From: Alistipes sp.
GTDB lineage: Bacteria > Bacteroidota > Bacteroidia > Bacteroidales > Rikenellaceae
Assembly (NCBI GenBank): GCA_017536555.1
Contig: JAFXHE010000009.1
Location: 1-64,000, forward strand
Reading direction: 5' to 3'
DNA length: 64,000 bases
In this document: piece by piece, positions 1 through 8,191 of the stretch
Layout of the letters: every line of letters starts with the position of its first letter
Position numbering within the stretch: position 1 is the stretch's first letter
Program-made: the position numbers and the translations under genes
The notes under the pieces: model-generated
Databases searched by the model: none
What the model saw: only the letters and a program-made list of their open reading frames with translations
What the model was told of the DNA's origin: nothing

Positions 1-20
1 GGGAGAGTAGGTAGCCGCCT
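1..20 (+). rRNA. 5S ribosomal RNA, 3' end only (partial)
   Basis: The first 20 bases match the conserved 3' end of Bacteroidetes 5S rRNA, where the sequence GGGAGAGTAGGT is followed by a G/C-rich closing strand. A strong terminator follows within a few bases, as expected after an rRNA operon. The rest of the gene lies outside the window. The match is short, but the combination of motif and terminator is convincing. Confidence 0.75.
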
Positions 21-24
21 CTTC

Positions 25-54
25 AAGCCGAATCCAACAGGGTTCGGCTTTTTT
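25..54 (+). terminator. Rho-independent terminator of the rRNA operon
   Basis: An 11-bp stem (25-35 with 40-50, one G-U pair) closes on the loop AACA and is followed by a run of six T. It directly follows the 5S rRNA end. Confidence 0.9.
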
Positions 55-55
55 A

Positions 56-150
56 TTGTATGTGCGTGGGTGTATGTCTGTGTGCGCGTATTCGTATGTC
101 TGTGCGTGGGGTGTGTGCGTATATCTGTGCGTGGAGTGTATCTTCTGTGG
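56..150. repeat. GT-rich low-complexity tract behind the rRNA operon
   Basis: The plus strand is almost entirely G and T with many TG and CG steps. Degenerate units containing TCTGTGCGTGG recur (around 98-110 and 124-134). Alternating purine-pyrimidine runs of this kind can adopt left-handed DNA; that is inference. Open frames across it are low-complexity and not credible genes. Confidence 0.7.
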
Positions 151-453
151 GTATTACCCAATCAAGTGTATATTGATTGCAGCGAAACGGCAATACCACA
201 AAGGGTACAAGTATCAATATGCTATATTTTGCAAGTGCCTGGTGGTAATTTGGTAGTATAGGGCTGGATATGGTATGATATGGTTGGAGTTGCGCGGTGT
301 ATTGCACGATATATCCTATGCCTTTGAAGCAGGAGAGAATATGTTATCCAGTTGAATGTAATGTTGCATTACGTCATAAAAATTAGGGTCGGTGGTATAA
401 ACCTCCGACCCTCTCATATATGCGAGAATTAGACCCGCAATAAAATCTATTTA
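151..453. other. Intergenic region between rRNA operon and gcvH
   Basis: No gene is supported here. The only structure recognised is the gcvH terminator near the right end (378-411). Confidence 0.6.
378..411 (-). terminator. Terminator of gcvH
   Basis: Inverted repeat GGGTCGG (386-392) with CCGACCC (405-411). Read on the minus strand it is followed by AATTTTTA. It lies about 40 bp beyond the gcvH stop. Confidence 0.8.
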
Positions 454-834
454 TTAGCCAATAAGTGCCTCGTAACCAGCAGCATCCAACAAGCCGTCAA
501 CCTCTGCAGGATTAGACATCTTAATTTTAACAAGCCATCCCTCGCCATACGGATCCTTGTTAACGAGTGATGAGTCTGCCTCTACAGCCTCATTAAACTC
601 GATAACCTCACCGCTTACAGGAGAGAACGCGTCTGATACGGTCTTTACAGCCTCGATTGAGCCGAATACCTCGTTAGCCTCAATTGTCTCGCCTACGGTA
701 GGAACGTCTACGAATACGATATCGCCAAGCTCTGACTGGGCATAGTCGGTAATGCCGATAACGGCAACATCACCCTCTACACGAACCCACTCGTGGTCGT
801 TAGAGTACTTCAAATTAGCAGGTACATTAGCCAT
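454..834 (-). CDS. gcvH: Glycine cleavage system H protein
   Basis: This is the lipoyl carrier of the glycine cleavage system. It shuttles the aminomethyl group from the P protein (GcvP) to the T protein (GcvT) in the cytoplasm. The 126-residue length is normal. The lipoylation site is visible as [10 protein letters not shown] with Lys64 the modified residue, and the N-terminal [10 protein letters not shown] is typical of the family. The gene is monocistronic: its own promoter lies at 909-938 and its own terminator at 378-411. The partner genes gcvP (46775-49609) and gcvT (60445-61539) are in this window but far away, so the system is not an operon here. No glycine riboswitch was seen in the leader. 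Confidence 0.97.
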   Translation of the reverse strand: MANVPANLKYSNDHEWVRVEGDVAVIGITDYAQSELGDIVFVDVPTVGETIEANEVFGSIEAVKTVSDAFSPVSGEVIEFNEAVEADSSLVNKDPYGEGWLVKIKMSNPAEVDGLLDAAGYEALIG

Positions 835-908
835 AGTTCTGATTGTATTAGATTGTTATTGTTGTTTCTTACTTATGCAAGTGAGCCATTGCCACACTTA
901 CGCAACTA

Positions 909-938
909 CAAATATACATTTATTTTTCCGGTTTCAAA
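909..938 (-). promoter_or_regulatory. Bacteroidetes-type promoter of gcvH
   Basis: On the minus strand TTTG (938-935) is followed after 18 nt by TATATTTG (916-909), matching the Bacteroidetes -33/-7 consensus TTTG / TAnnTTTG. Transcription would start near 902, about 70 nt ahead of the gcvH start codon. Confidence 0.75.
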
Positions 939-1269
939 AATTTTGTTACATTTTTTGACGTTTTTTTGCATCTATTGCGCCATATTTTAGTGTGATAATA
1001 CCCTTTATTCGCCCTTTAGTGTAGTATGGTTTCAATTGATATACCTTATATAAAAGAAAAGGGGCTACAGATTCTCGCTGTTAACCCCTTACCCTCCCTA
1101 TGCGGGAGAACACCCAATAAAAACTAAAAAGATTCGAACTATTAATATCCCCATTACCGTCGCGGCTTTAAGGGTCTATTTTCATGTTGCAAAGATGCAC
1201 ACTTTTCTCATAGCCTACAATCACTTAATTTTGGTAATTTATGGCGTGTGTCATCCCATAATGTAGGGA
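939..1269. other. Intergenic region, no gene seen
   Basis: AT-rich DNA between the gcvH promoter and the hemerythrin-gene promoter. An imperfect inverted repeat (GGGGCTAC near 1070, GTTAACCCC near 1080-1088) is the only structure noticed. No tRNA or credible reading frame. Confidence 0.5.
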
Positions 1270-1300
1270 TTTGTGGTTTCAGAAATTATATGTATCTTTG
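1270..1300 (+). promoter_or_regulatory. Promoter of the di-iron protein/LuxR operon, with adjacent dyad
   Basis: TTTG (1270-1273), 19 nt, TATCTTTG (1293-1300) matches the Bacteroidetes promoter consensus closely. The predicted transcription start (about 1307) coincides with an inverted repeat AGATGTC/GGCATCT (1307-1324, loop AGTA, one G-U pair), a possible operator or 5' hairpin. Confidence 0.8.
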
Positions 1301-1352
1301 CATTACAGATGTCAGTAGGCATCTATATTGCAACATAAAGTGTTGAGAACCA

Positions 1353-2060
1353 ATGAGGAATATGTGTGTGTGCGATGATATTGCATATCTATCGCCGAAA
1401 ATGAAGATATTTGAACTTATAGACAGCAATAACTCTCTGTTGTCAATCTTTTCGCGCCTCAATATTAAGTTACCATTTGGAGATATGTCTATTGAGGAGT
1501 TGTGTCAGCGTGATGGCTACTCACACGAGCTCTTTATTATGTTGTGTCGTATGCATATATCGAGCAATTACCGTCCATCGCACGACGAGTTTAGCAGTGA
1601 GATGTTGCCGCAGGTTATACACTATCTTCGAGCTACCCATAACTACTATATCGACTATATGCTTCCCCACGCTGAGAAGCATCTTGAGGAGATATTGGCA
1701 TATTGCGACACCCTGTCTAATAAGCAGTTACGTCGTTTTTACGGTGACTATGTGCGACGCATAGAGGAGCACCTGAAGCAAGAGGAGGATACACTTTTTA
1801 CAGCTATTGATAGCGGTATGAGTGCTTGTCGTGCGCAGAAATTCGACCTCGATATGCCGCATACCGATATTGACGATAGAACGAGCGATATCGCCTCGCT
1901 CATTATCAAGTATCTGCCCGAGGAGGCACCCACACAGTTGCGCTGCGCGATGCTTAAGGATATATACAGCCTACGCGATGATTTGCGCCGTCACGCAGCC
2001 GTGGAGATGTACTTGCTCAAGCCATTGATGGATAAATTCTTAAAGTGCGACCAACAATGA
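1353..2060 (+). CDS. RIC/YtfE-like hemerythrin-domain di-iron protein
   Basis: Residues about 85-230 form a hemerythrin-like four-helix domain. Candidate iron ligands follow the spacing of the RIC (repair of iron centres; YtfE/ScdA) family: His96, His106 or His110, His140-x3-Glu144, His170 and His214-x3-Glu218. Residues about 25-68 resemble the small N-terminal domain of ScdA, but the usual Cys-Cys-Gly-Gly is replaced by LPFGDM. Family members repair Fe-S clusters or sense NO/O2 through the di-iron site. The downstream LuxR-type regulator starts inside this gene's stop codon (ATGA overlap), so the two are translationally coupled and probably act together. A strong promoter lies at 1270-1300. 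The exact start (Met1, 4 or 17) is uncertain. The fold is well supported; the role as sensor or repair protein is inferred. Confidence 0.85.
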   Translation: MRNMCVCDDIAYLSPKMKIFELIDSNNSLLSIFSRLNIKLPFGDMSIEELCQRDGYSHELFIMLCRMHISSNYRPSHDEFSSEMLPQVIHYLRATHNYYIDYMLPHAEKHLEEILAYCDTLSNKQLRRFYGDYVRRIEEHLKQEEDTLFTAIDSGMSACRAQKFDLDMPHTDIDDRTSDIASLIIKYLPEEAPTQLRCAMLKDIYSLRDDLRRHAAVEMYLLKPLMDKFLKCDQQ

Positions 2061-2623
2061 AGTGCTATCACATTGCCATAGTTGAGTCTTCGCCTATTAT
2101 TTTGGCGGGCGTTGAAGCCATATTGTCGCAAGGTGGCGATGTGGATGTTGTGTTGAAGTGCAGTAGCCTCTCGGAGCTTGCAGCGCGTATGCGCGGGGTA
2201 GATATTGATGTTGTGCTCGTGTCTGTTGTGCAATCATCTGAAATTGCGTCATTTAGTGAGTTGTACGATGTCCCGCTTGTGGGTATGCAGAGTGCTCTTT
2301 GTGCGCCAGATATATTACGTCGCTATGCAAGTGTGGTTACACTCTATTCATCGTATGATGAACTTATTGCAGCTGTGCGTCAGGCTGTCGATTCACCCGT
2401 TGAGAAGAGTCACGCCGACAGCCACGAACTTTCGGAGCGTGAGCGCGATGTGTTGGTGCTTGTAGCACGTGGGTATACCAATAAGGAGATTGCCTCGGAG
2501 CTGAATATCTCGCCCCATACGGTGATTTCGCATCGTAAAAATATTGTGCATAAGACGGGTATTCGCTCGGTTGCTGGCTTGACCGTTTATGCCGTACTTA
2601 ACCGACTTATAGAGAGTGAATAG
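2057..2623 (+). CDS. LuxR-family regulator with a degenerate receiver domain
   Basis: 188 residues. The C-terminal third is a LuxR/NarL-type DNA-binding domain (LSERERDVLVLVARGY, then TNKEIASELNISPHTVISHR). The N-terminal part (about 1-115) has the length and hydrophobic pattern of a CheY-like receiver, starting HIAIVESSPIILAGVEAIL. The acidic pocket after beta-1 reads VES rather than a DD pair, and the phosphoacceptor position after beta-3 reads VVLVSV with no Asp. Phosphorylation control is therefore unlikely. The start was chosen at the ATG overlapping the stop of the upstream di-iron gene by 4 bp (ATGA), which starts the protein directly at beta-1. Control by the neighbouring di-iron protein is an inference from this coupling. 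Confidence 0.88.
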   Translation: MKCYHIAIVESSPIILAGVEAILSQGGDVDVVLKCSSLSELAARMRGVDIDVVLVSVVQSSEIASFSELYDVPLVGMQSALCAPDILRRYASVVTLYSSYDELIAAVRQAVDSPVEKSHADSHELSERERDVLVLVARGYTNKEIASELNISPHTVISHRKNIVHKTGIRSVAGLTVYAVLNRLIESE

Positions 2624-2624
2624 T

Positions 2625-3368
2625 ATGAAGAAGATGGTGTGTGAGTTGTGCGCCTACTCTGTTGATGCTTGTCGCGTTGCGGCACGTCTGGGCGTGGATC
2701 GTGTGGAGCTATGTGCCTCGCCTGCGGAGGGCGGTGTTACCCCGTCGCGTGCGACGATTGAGCGTGTCTCGGCAATTGAGGGTATCGATGTTAGCGTGAT
2801 GATACGTCCGCGAGGCGGCGATTTTCTCTATACCGACGATGAGTTTCAGACGATGCTTGCCGATATCAAGCACGCGCGTGAGGCGGGTGCTACGGGTGTT
2901 GTCTTTGGTATTCTAACCTCTGATGGCTATGTCGATGTGGAGCGCACGCGTCAGCTTGTCGAGGCATCGCAGGGTCTTGAGACGACGTTTCACCGCGCTG
3001 TGGATATGACTGCAGACTATGAACAGGCGGTGCGTGATGTAATTGCCGCTGGCTGCACGCGCATACTTACCTCGGGTGGCTACGATAAGGCTATTGATGG
3101 CATTGAGAATATACGTCGTGCTGTTGCTGTTGCCGAGGGTCGCATCGAGATTATGGCTGGCAGTGGTGTTGTGGCTGACAATGCAGCACGTTTAGCTGCT
3201 GCAGGTGTCGACGCACTGCACTTTAGCGCGAAGCGTATGGTTGTGGGCGGTATGCAGTACCGCAACCCGCGTATATATATGGGTGGCTCCACCTCTGTCG
3301 ATGAGTTTTCGTTGCGTGTTGTAGACGAGCAGGAGGTGTTGGGCATATTCCAGCAGATTGGACGATAA
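2625..3368 (+). CDS. cutC: Copper homeostasis protein CutC
   Basis: A TIM-barrel protein of the CutC family, long linked to copper tolerance, though its biochemical role remains unclear. The 247-residue length is usual. Family motifs are present in order: VDRVELCASPAEGGVTPS, MIRPRGGDF, FHRAVDM, RILTSGG, IMAGSGV and LHFSAKR. The start chosen is the ATG one base after the upstream TAG stop; an ATG 9 nt earlier would overlap the regulator gene. The tight spacing makes it the third gene of the operon that begins with the di-iron protein, suggesting a shared metal or oxidative-stress theme (inference). Confidence 0.93.
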   Translation: MKKMVCELCAYSVDACRVAARLGVDRVELCASPAEGGVTPSRATIERVSAIEGIDVSVMIRPRGGDFLYTDDEFQTMLADIKHAREAGATGVVFGILTSDGYVDVERTRQLVEASQGLETTFHRAVDMTADYEQAVRDVIAAGCTRILTSGGYDKAIDGIENIRRAVAVAEGRIEIMAGSGVVADNAARLAAAGVDALHFSAKRMVVGGMQYRNPRIYMGGSTSVDEFSLRVVDEQEVLGIFQQIGR

Positions 3369-3403
3369 GAGGTTAGTATGATAATCCAATAAAACAGAGA
3401 GAT

Positions 3404-4621
3404 ATGAGAAACCTATTTTATGCAATGTTAGCTCTTATAGCTGTTGGTTGCAGCGAGAGCTATATGAGTGGTGTGCCAGAGGAGTATAGAGCCGACTTGG
3501 AGCGAACCATCGCAGCGTCGACACGCGCGGAGGCTCTTGTTGAGCTCCTTGAGACCACCGAGGAGAGTATGCGTCGTGATATGGCATACCTTATTATCAA
3601 TATGCCCGAGGGTGACCGCGACACTATGGAGTTGTCGCTGTTGAGCGAGAATGTAGCTTATGCTAACCTTGTACGTGAGAAGTATGAGTGGGCGAAGAGC
3701 CTGCCCGAGGATGTATATCTCAATGATGTGCTTCCATACTTCGTTGTCGACGAGGTGCGTGATGCTTGGCGTAAGGAGTTGCACGAACTCTTTGCCCCTA
3801 TGGTCGAGGAGTGCCAGACAATGAAGGAGGCTGTGGATGCTGTCAATGGCAATATACCGCGCCTGACAGGTGTCGACTATAACACGCTGCGCGAGAAGAC
3901 CAACCAGAGCCCTCGTGAATCTATGCGTCAGGGTATGGCTTCGTGTACTGGTCTTGCCATACTTTTGGTTGATGCCTATCGTGCTGTCGGTATTCCTGCA
4001 CGCTTTGTAGGTACAGCCTCTTGGCACGATAATCGTGGCAACCATAGCTGGACAGAGGTATGGCTCGATGGCGCGTGGCGCGTGACGGAGTACTACTACC
4101 CCTCGCAGCTCGACCACCTATGGTTTATGCCCGATGCTTCGAAGGCGAAGGCAGATGACCGTACCTATGCCATCTACGCTACACGCTTCGGCAAGTGTGA
4201 CGATTGGTTCCCTATGGTATGGGCGGCAGAGGATGAGAAGACGCCTGTTGATAACCTCCCGCGCTGGATAGGTGCCGAGAATGTTACACAGCACTATGTC
4301 GACCTCGCTTACGACCAGTATACACGCCACCTTGAGGCGGGTACACACACCTTCTTGCGCATTGCTGGCTACAAGGAGCGTGGCAAGACAGAGCAGTCGG
4401 GTGACCGTGTTGCAATGGGCGTTGATGTCTTCCGTGGCACCGAGCAGATGGGTGGAGGTCTTACCGCAGGCGAGCTTCGCGATATGAACGATGTGTTCTC
4501 GGTGTTGTTGCCCAAGAATACAGAGTATGAGCTGCGCTACTATAATGCTGCGGGTGAGCTTCAGACAGAGAGGGTTATGCTTGGTGAGGAGCCTGTGCAG
4601 GTAGAGGTATATCTCAAGTAG
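3404..4621 (+). CDS. Transglutaminase-like lipoprotein
   Basis: 405 residues. A lipoprotein signal ends in AVGC (lipidated Cys16), so the protein is probably anchored to a membrane and faces the periplasm or surface. A transglutaminase-like fold is seen around residues 170-245: catalytic Cys181 in ASCTGLAILLVDAYRAVGIP and His214 in NHSWTEVWLDGAW. The third catalytic position near TEYYYP looks like Glu or is displaced. The C-terminal 130 residues look beta-rich. Similar lipoproteins are common in Bacteroidales and may be proteases or peptidases rather than cross-linkers; the substrate is unknown. It lies 35 bp after cutC, could be cotranscribed, and ends at the shared terminator 4645-4689. Confidence 0.8.
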   Translation: MRNLFYAMLALIAVGCSESYMSGVPEEYRADLERTIAASTRAEALVELLETTEESMRRDMAYLIINMPEGDRDTMELSLLSENVAYANLVREKYEWAKSLPEDVYLNDVLPYFVVDEVRDAWRKELHELFAPMVEECQTMKEAVDAVNGNIPRLTGVDYNTLREKTNQSPRESMRQGMASCTGLAILLVDAYRAVGIPARFVGTASWHDNRGNHSWTEVWLDGAWRVTEYYYPSQLDHLWFMPDASKAKADDRTYAIYATRFGKCDDWFPMVWAAEDEKTPVDNLPRWIGAENVTQHYVDLAYDQYTRHLEAGTHTFLRIAGYKERGKTEQSGDRVAMGVDVFRGTEQMGGGLTAGELRDMNDVFSVLLPKNTEYELRYYNAAGELQTERVMLGEEPVQVEVYLK

Positions 4622-4644
4622 CTGCACACAGGGTACAACTCAAT

Positions 4645-4689
4645 AAAGAGACCGACAAGTAAGATAGCATCTCGCTTGTCGGTCTCTTT
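4645..4689. terminator. Bidirectional terminator
   Basis: A perfect 15-bp stem (4645-4659 with 4675-4689), starting AAAGAGACC and ending GGTCTCTTT, sits between two convergent genes and can serve both strands. Confidence 0.9.
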
Positions 4690-4706
4690 GTTTAGTTTGC
4701 CTCTTA

Positions 4707-5303
4707 TTATGCTTCGAAGGCTTTGCCCATAAACCAGCGCGGTATGTTGCAACCAATGTAGTTGCCAACAATAGCCCACGCCCACGCTTCTAACATAGCA
4801 ACCTTAAAGTCGTCAGCTATGAGTGCTACGCCATAGTAGTAGGCATCTGCAACGCAGTGCGGCAGACCACACATAATAAAAACGGGTACACCAAAGAGTA
4901 GCGGTAAGAAGTTGTTGCGACGTGCGCCATATACCGCGAGTGTCATAATCATACCCGTACCTGCTGATGTGACTATCAGTGCGTGCCACGAGGCGGCAAG
5001 ACGCGAGGTGAGTATCGCATCAAGGTTAGCTGCTACAGCGTCGTTAGCAACATAGCTTGTTATGTACGCCGCCAAGAGGCAGCCTACGGCATTTCCCGCA
5101 AGCATCACCACGAGTCGCACTACGTCGCGGTAGGGTAGGTAGCCCGCCTTGCCTGTGTATAGCTGTGCGCCACACATAACCACGCACAGCAGACCAAAGG
5201 CAAAGAGTATCGCGCCCGCAAGACCACCCACACGCAGGTAGACAAGACCTGCGATGCCTATGAGTAGACCTGCAAATACCGACATTGAGATAAACTGTTT
5301 CAT
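4707..5303 (-). CDS. Formate/nitrite transporter (FNT) family channel
   Basis: 198 residues, shorter than the usual 250-280. The protein is almost wholly hydrophobic with about six membrane spans. FNT signatures include MCGLPHCVADAYYY, matching the family's central CG.xHxVA segment with the pore His, and GNYIGCNIPRW near the end. Family members are pentameric inner-membrane channels for formate, nitrite, hydrosulfide or similar small anions. Fermentation formate is a plausible substrate because fhs and the glycine cleavage genes are nearby, but the sequence does not decide this. The gene is last in the minus-strand run below leuS; a weak hairpin (5321-5351) separates the two. Confidence 0.85.
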   Translation of the reverse strand: MKQFISMSVFAGLLIGIAGLVYLRVGGLAGAILFAFGLLCVVMCGAQLYTGKAGYLPYRDVVRLVVMLAGNAVGCLLAAYITSYVANDAVAANLDAILTSRLAASWHALIVTSAGTGMIMTLAVYGARRNNFLPLLFGVPVFIMCGLPHCVADAYYYGVALIADDFKVAMLEAWAWAIVGNYIGCNIPRWFMGKAFEA

Positions 5304-5320
5304 CCGTAAATCTTAAGAAT

Positions 5321-5351
5321 GGGGCTACCTCGTAGTCGCACGGATAGCCCC
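5321..5351 (-). terminator. Hairpin after leuS, possible terminator
   Basis: GGGGCTA (5321-5327) pairs with TAGCCCC (5345-5351). The T-tract that follows on the minus strand is poor, so termination may be partial and the downstream FNT gene may receive read-through. Confidence 0.45.
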
Positions 5352-5383
5352 TGTGTTTAGTTTTTGTTATCTCGTTGTGGCTA

Positions 5384-8140
5384 CTACATCACAATATTGA
5401 TAATCTTGCCCTTGACAACGATTATCTTCTTGGGCTGCTTCTCTTCGAGCCACTTCTTCGCGCCATCCGTCGTTACAATATGTGCCACGATCTCCTCCTG
5501 TGACATATCGAGCTGGTACTCCTGCTTGAAGCGGAGCTTGCCGTTGATCATAACGGGATATTCAAACGAGTTCTCCACAAGGTATGCCTCGTTGCATACG
5601 GGGAACGCTGCGTCGCATACTGTGGTCTCGTGACCCAGCACGTGCCACAACTCCTCTGCCATATGTGGTGCAAAGGGTGCGATAAGTGCAGTCAATGGCT
5701 CAAGTATCTCGCGCTTTGAGCAGTCGCCAAGCTCGTTAAGACATATCATAAATGCTGCAACCGAGGTGTTAAACGAGAAGTTTTCGATATCCTCGCGCAC
5801 CTTCTTTATAGTCTTGTGCAGTGTCTTAAGCTCGGCGGGTGTCGCCTTCTCGTCGTTTACGAGCATCTTGCCATCGCGTGAGTAGAACTTCGCCCACAGA
5901 CGCTTCAGGAACTTATGCACGCCGTCGATACCATTTGTATCCCACGGCTTCGACTGCTCCAATGGGCCGAGGAACATCTCGTACATACGCAGCGTGTCGG
6001 CACCGTATGTATCTACGATGTAGTCGGGGTTTACCACGTTGAACATCGACTTCGACATCTTCTCGATAGCCCAGCCACAGACGTACTTGCCATCCTCCAG
6101 GATAAACTCTGCATCCTTGAACTCGGGACGCCAAGCGCGGAATGCGTCGAGGTCGAGGATGTCGTTGCGCACGATATTCACGTCTACGTGTATCTCCTGT
6201 GTGTCATACTCGCCCTTAAGTCCCAATGATACAAACTTGTTTGTGCCGATTACGCGATATACGAAGTTTGAGCGACCCTGAATCATACCCTGATTTACGA
6301 GCTTCTTGAATGGCTCCTCCTCGCAGATATAGCCGAGATCATAGAGGAACATATTCCAGAAACGCGAGTACATCAAGTGACCCGTAGCGTGCTCAATACC
6401 ACCTACATAAAGGTCAACATTGCGCCAGTACTCGTTTGCCTCCTTGCCCACAAGTGCGCTGTTGTTCTTTGGATCCATATAGCGCAGGAAGTATGCCGAT
6501 GAGCCTGCGAAGCCTGGCATTGTCGAGAGCTCGTAGGGGTATCCCTCGTCGTTCTGCCAGTTTGCAACACGTGCCAATGGTGGCTCGCCCTCCTCGGTAG
6601 GGCCGAAGTTCTCGATGGGGGGCAGTGTCAGCGGTAGCTTGTCGTCAGTGAGGCGGTATGCCACATCATCCTTGTAGTAGATGGGGAATGGCTCGCCCCA
6701 GTAACGCTGGCGTGAGAATATAGCATCGCGCAGGCGGTAGTTCACCAGTCGCTTACCAATGCCGCGACGCTCCACCTCCTTGAACATAAAGTCGATAGCC
6801 TCCTTTACATCCATACCATTTATTATCTCCGAGTTTATGAGCTTACCCTCCTTTGCGTCGTAAGACTCCACCTCGATATTTCCACCCTCGACAACGGGTA
6901 TTATCTCTATGCCGAAGTGGCGTGCAAAGGCGTAGTCACGTGAGTCGTGTGCTGGCACTGCCATAATAGCACCTGTACCGTAGCCCGCCAACACGTAGTC
7001 CGAAACATAGATGGGTATCGCCTTGCCAGAGAAGGGGTTGATAGCATACGAGCCTGTCTTTACGCCACTTACGCGCTTGGTGTCGGCTATACGCTCACGC
7101 TCCGAGCGACGCTTTGTCTCGGCTATGTATGCCTCGACAGCCTCGCGGTTCTCGGCTGTTGTAAGCTCCTCCACCCACTCGTGCTCGGGTGCAATCACCA
7201 TAAATGTCACGCCATATATTGTGTCGGGGCGTGTCGTGAATATCTCCAGCTTGCGCTCCGAGTCCTTCACGTTGAAGAATACCTGTGCGCCCACCGAGCG
7301 ACCTATCCAGTTGCGCTGTATCTCCTTTAGTGAGTCGCTCCACTCGAGCTTCTCGAGACCGTCCAACATACGCTGTGCGTATGCTGTCACGCGCAACAGC
7401 CACTGCTTCATACGCTTCTGCTCTACGGGGTGACCGCCACGTACCGACAATCCCTCCTTCACCTCGTCGTTGGCGAGTACTGTGCCAAGTGCGGGACACC
7501 AGTTTACCATTGTGTCGGCGCGGAATGCGAGGCGGTAGTTTTGCAATACCTGCTCGCGCTCTGCCTCGCCCATTGCACGCCACTCGTCGGCGGTGAATGT
7601 GAGGTGTGCTGTCTCGGCAGCGTCAATGCCCTCTGTGCCGTGCTCTGCGAAGTGTGCCACGAGAGCTGTTATAGGCTCTGCCTTCTGTGTCGTCTTGTTG
7701 TACCAGTGGTCGAACATCTTCAGGAATGCCCACTGTGTCCAGTGGTAGTACTCGGGCTCGCAGGTGCGTACCTCGCGTGACCAGTCAAACGAGAAGCCTA
7801 TCTTGTCGAGCTGCGAGCGGTAGCGTGCGATGTTCTCGTCGGTTGTTACTGCGGGGTGCTGACCTGTCTGTATAGCATACTGCTCTGCGGGCAGACCAAA
7901 TGCGTCGTAGCCCATTGGGTGCAACACGTTGAAGCCCGACTGACGCTTGTAGCGCGAGTATATGTCCGAGGCGATATATCCGAGTGGGTGTCCTACGTGT
8001 AGACCTGCTCCCGATGGATATGGGAACATATCGAGAACATAAAATTTTGGGCGTGACGGGTCTACCTCCACACGGTAGGTGCCCTCTTTCTGCCACTTCT
8101 CCTGCCATTTTTGCTCAATGGCTTTAAAGTTGTATTCCAT
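5384..8140 (-). CDS. leuS: Leucine--tRNA ligase
   Basis: This class Ia aminoacyl-tRNA synthetase charges tRNA-Leu. The 918-residue length is usual for the bacterial form with its editing insertion. The HIGH-type motif reads HVGH (residues 48-51, in [13 protein letters not shown]) and the KMSKS loop is intact around residues 692-696. The CP1 editing domain lies between ([20 protein letters not shown]). The start codon lies 50 bp below the leucine-rich repeat gene on the same strand, so leuS may be the tail of the long minus-strand unit or have its own promoter, which was not identified. Confidence 0.98.
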   Translation of the reverse strand: MEYNFKAIEQKWQEKWQKEGTYRVEVDPSRPKFYVLDMFPYPSGAGLHVGHPLGYIASDIYSRYKRQSGFNVLHPMGYDAFGLPAEQYAIQTGQHPAVTTDENIARYRSQLDKIGFSFDWSREVRTCEPEYYHWTQWAFLKMFDHWYNKTTQKAEPITALVAHFAEHGTEGIDAAETAHLTFTADEWRAMGEAEREQVLQNYRLAFRADTMVNWCPALGTVLANDEVKEGLSVRGGHPVEQKRMKQWLLRVTAYAQRMLDGLEKLEWSDSLKEIQRNWIGRSVGAQVFFNVKDSERKLEIFTTRPDTIYGVTFMVIAPEHEWVEELTTAENREAVEAYIAETKRRSERERIADTKRVSGVKTGSYAINPFSGKAIPIYVSDYVLAGYGTGAIMAVPAHDSRDYAFARHFGIEIIPVVEGGNIEVESYDAKEGKLINSEIINGMDVKEAIDFMFKEVERRGIGKRLVNYRLRDAIFSRQRYWGEPFPIYYKDDVAYRLTDDKLPLTLPPIENFGPTEEGEPPLARVANWQNDEGYPYELSTMPGFAGSSAYFLRYMDPKNNSALVGKEANEYWRNVDLYVGGIEHATGHLMYSRFWNMFLYDLGYICEEEPFKKLVNQGMIQGRSNFVYRVIGTNKFVSLGLKGEYDTQEIHVDVNIVRNDILDLDAFRAWRPEFKDAEFILEDGKYVCGWAIEKMSKSMFNVVNPDYIVDTYGADTLRMYEMFLGPLEQSKPWDTNGIDGVHKFLKRLWAKFYSRDGKMLVNDEKATPAELKTLHKTIKKVREDIENFSFNTSVAAFMICLNELGDCSKREILEPLTALIAPFAPHMAEELWHVLGHETTVCDAAFPVCNEAYLVENSFEYPVMINGKLRFKQEYQLDMSQEEIVAHIVTTDGAKKWLEEKQPKKIIVVKGKIINIVM

Positions 8141-8191
8141 AACTTGCTCTATTTTAATTTGTTATCGTTTTATTCTATCTTTTTGCTTTGG

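Noticed and set aside
53..307. Three overlapping frames in the GT-rich tract
   Set aside because: Low-complexity Val/Cys/Tyr-rich translations on one strand and His/Thr-rich on the other; no start context or homologue pattern.
3428..4117. 229-codon frame antisense to the transglutaminase gene, and similar ones in leuS, murE, ftsI and gcvP
   Set aside because: The sense strand carries well-defined families; the antisense frames are long only because of codon bias.
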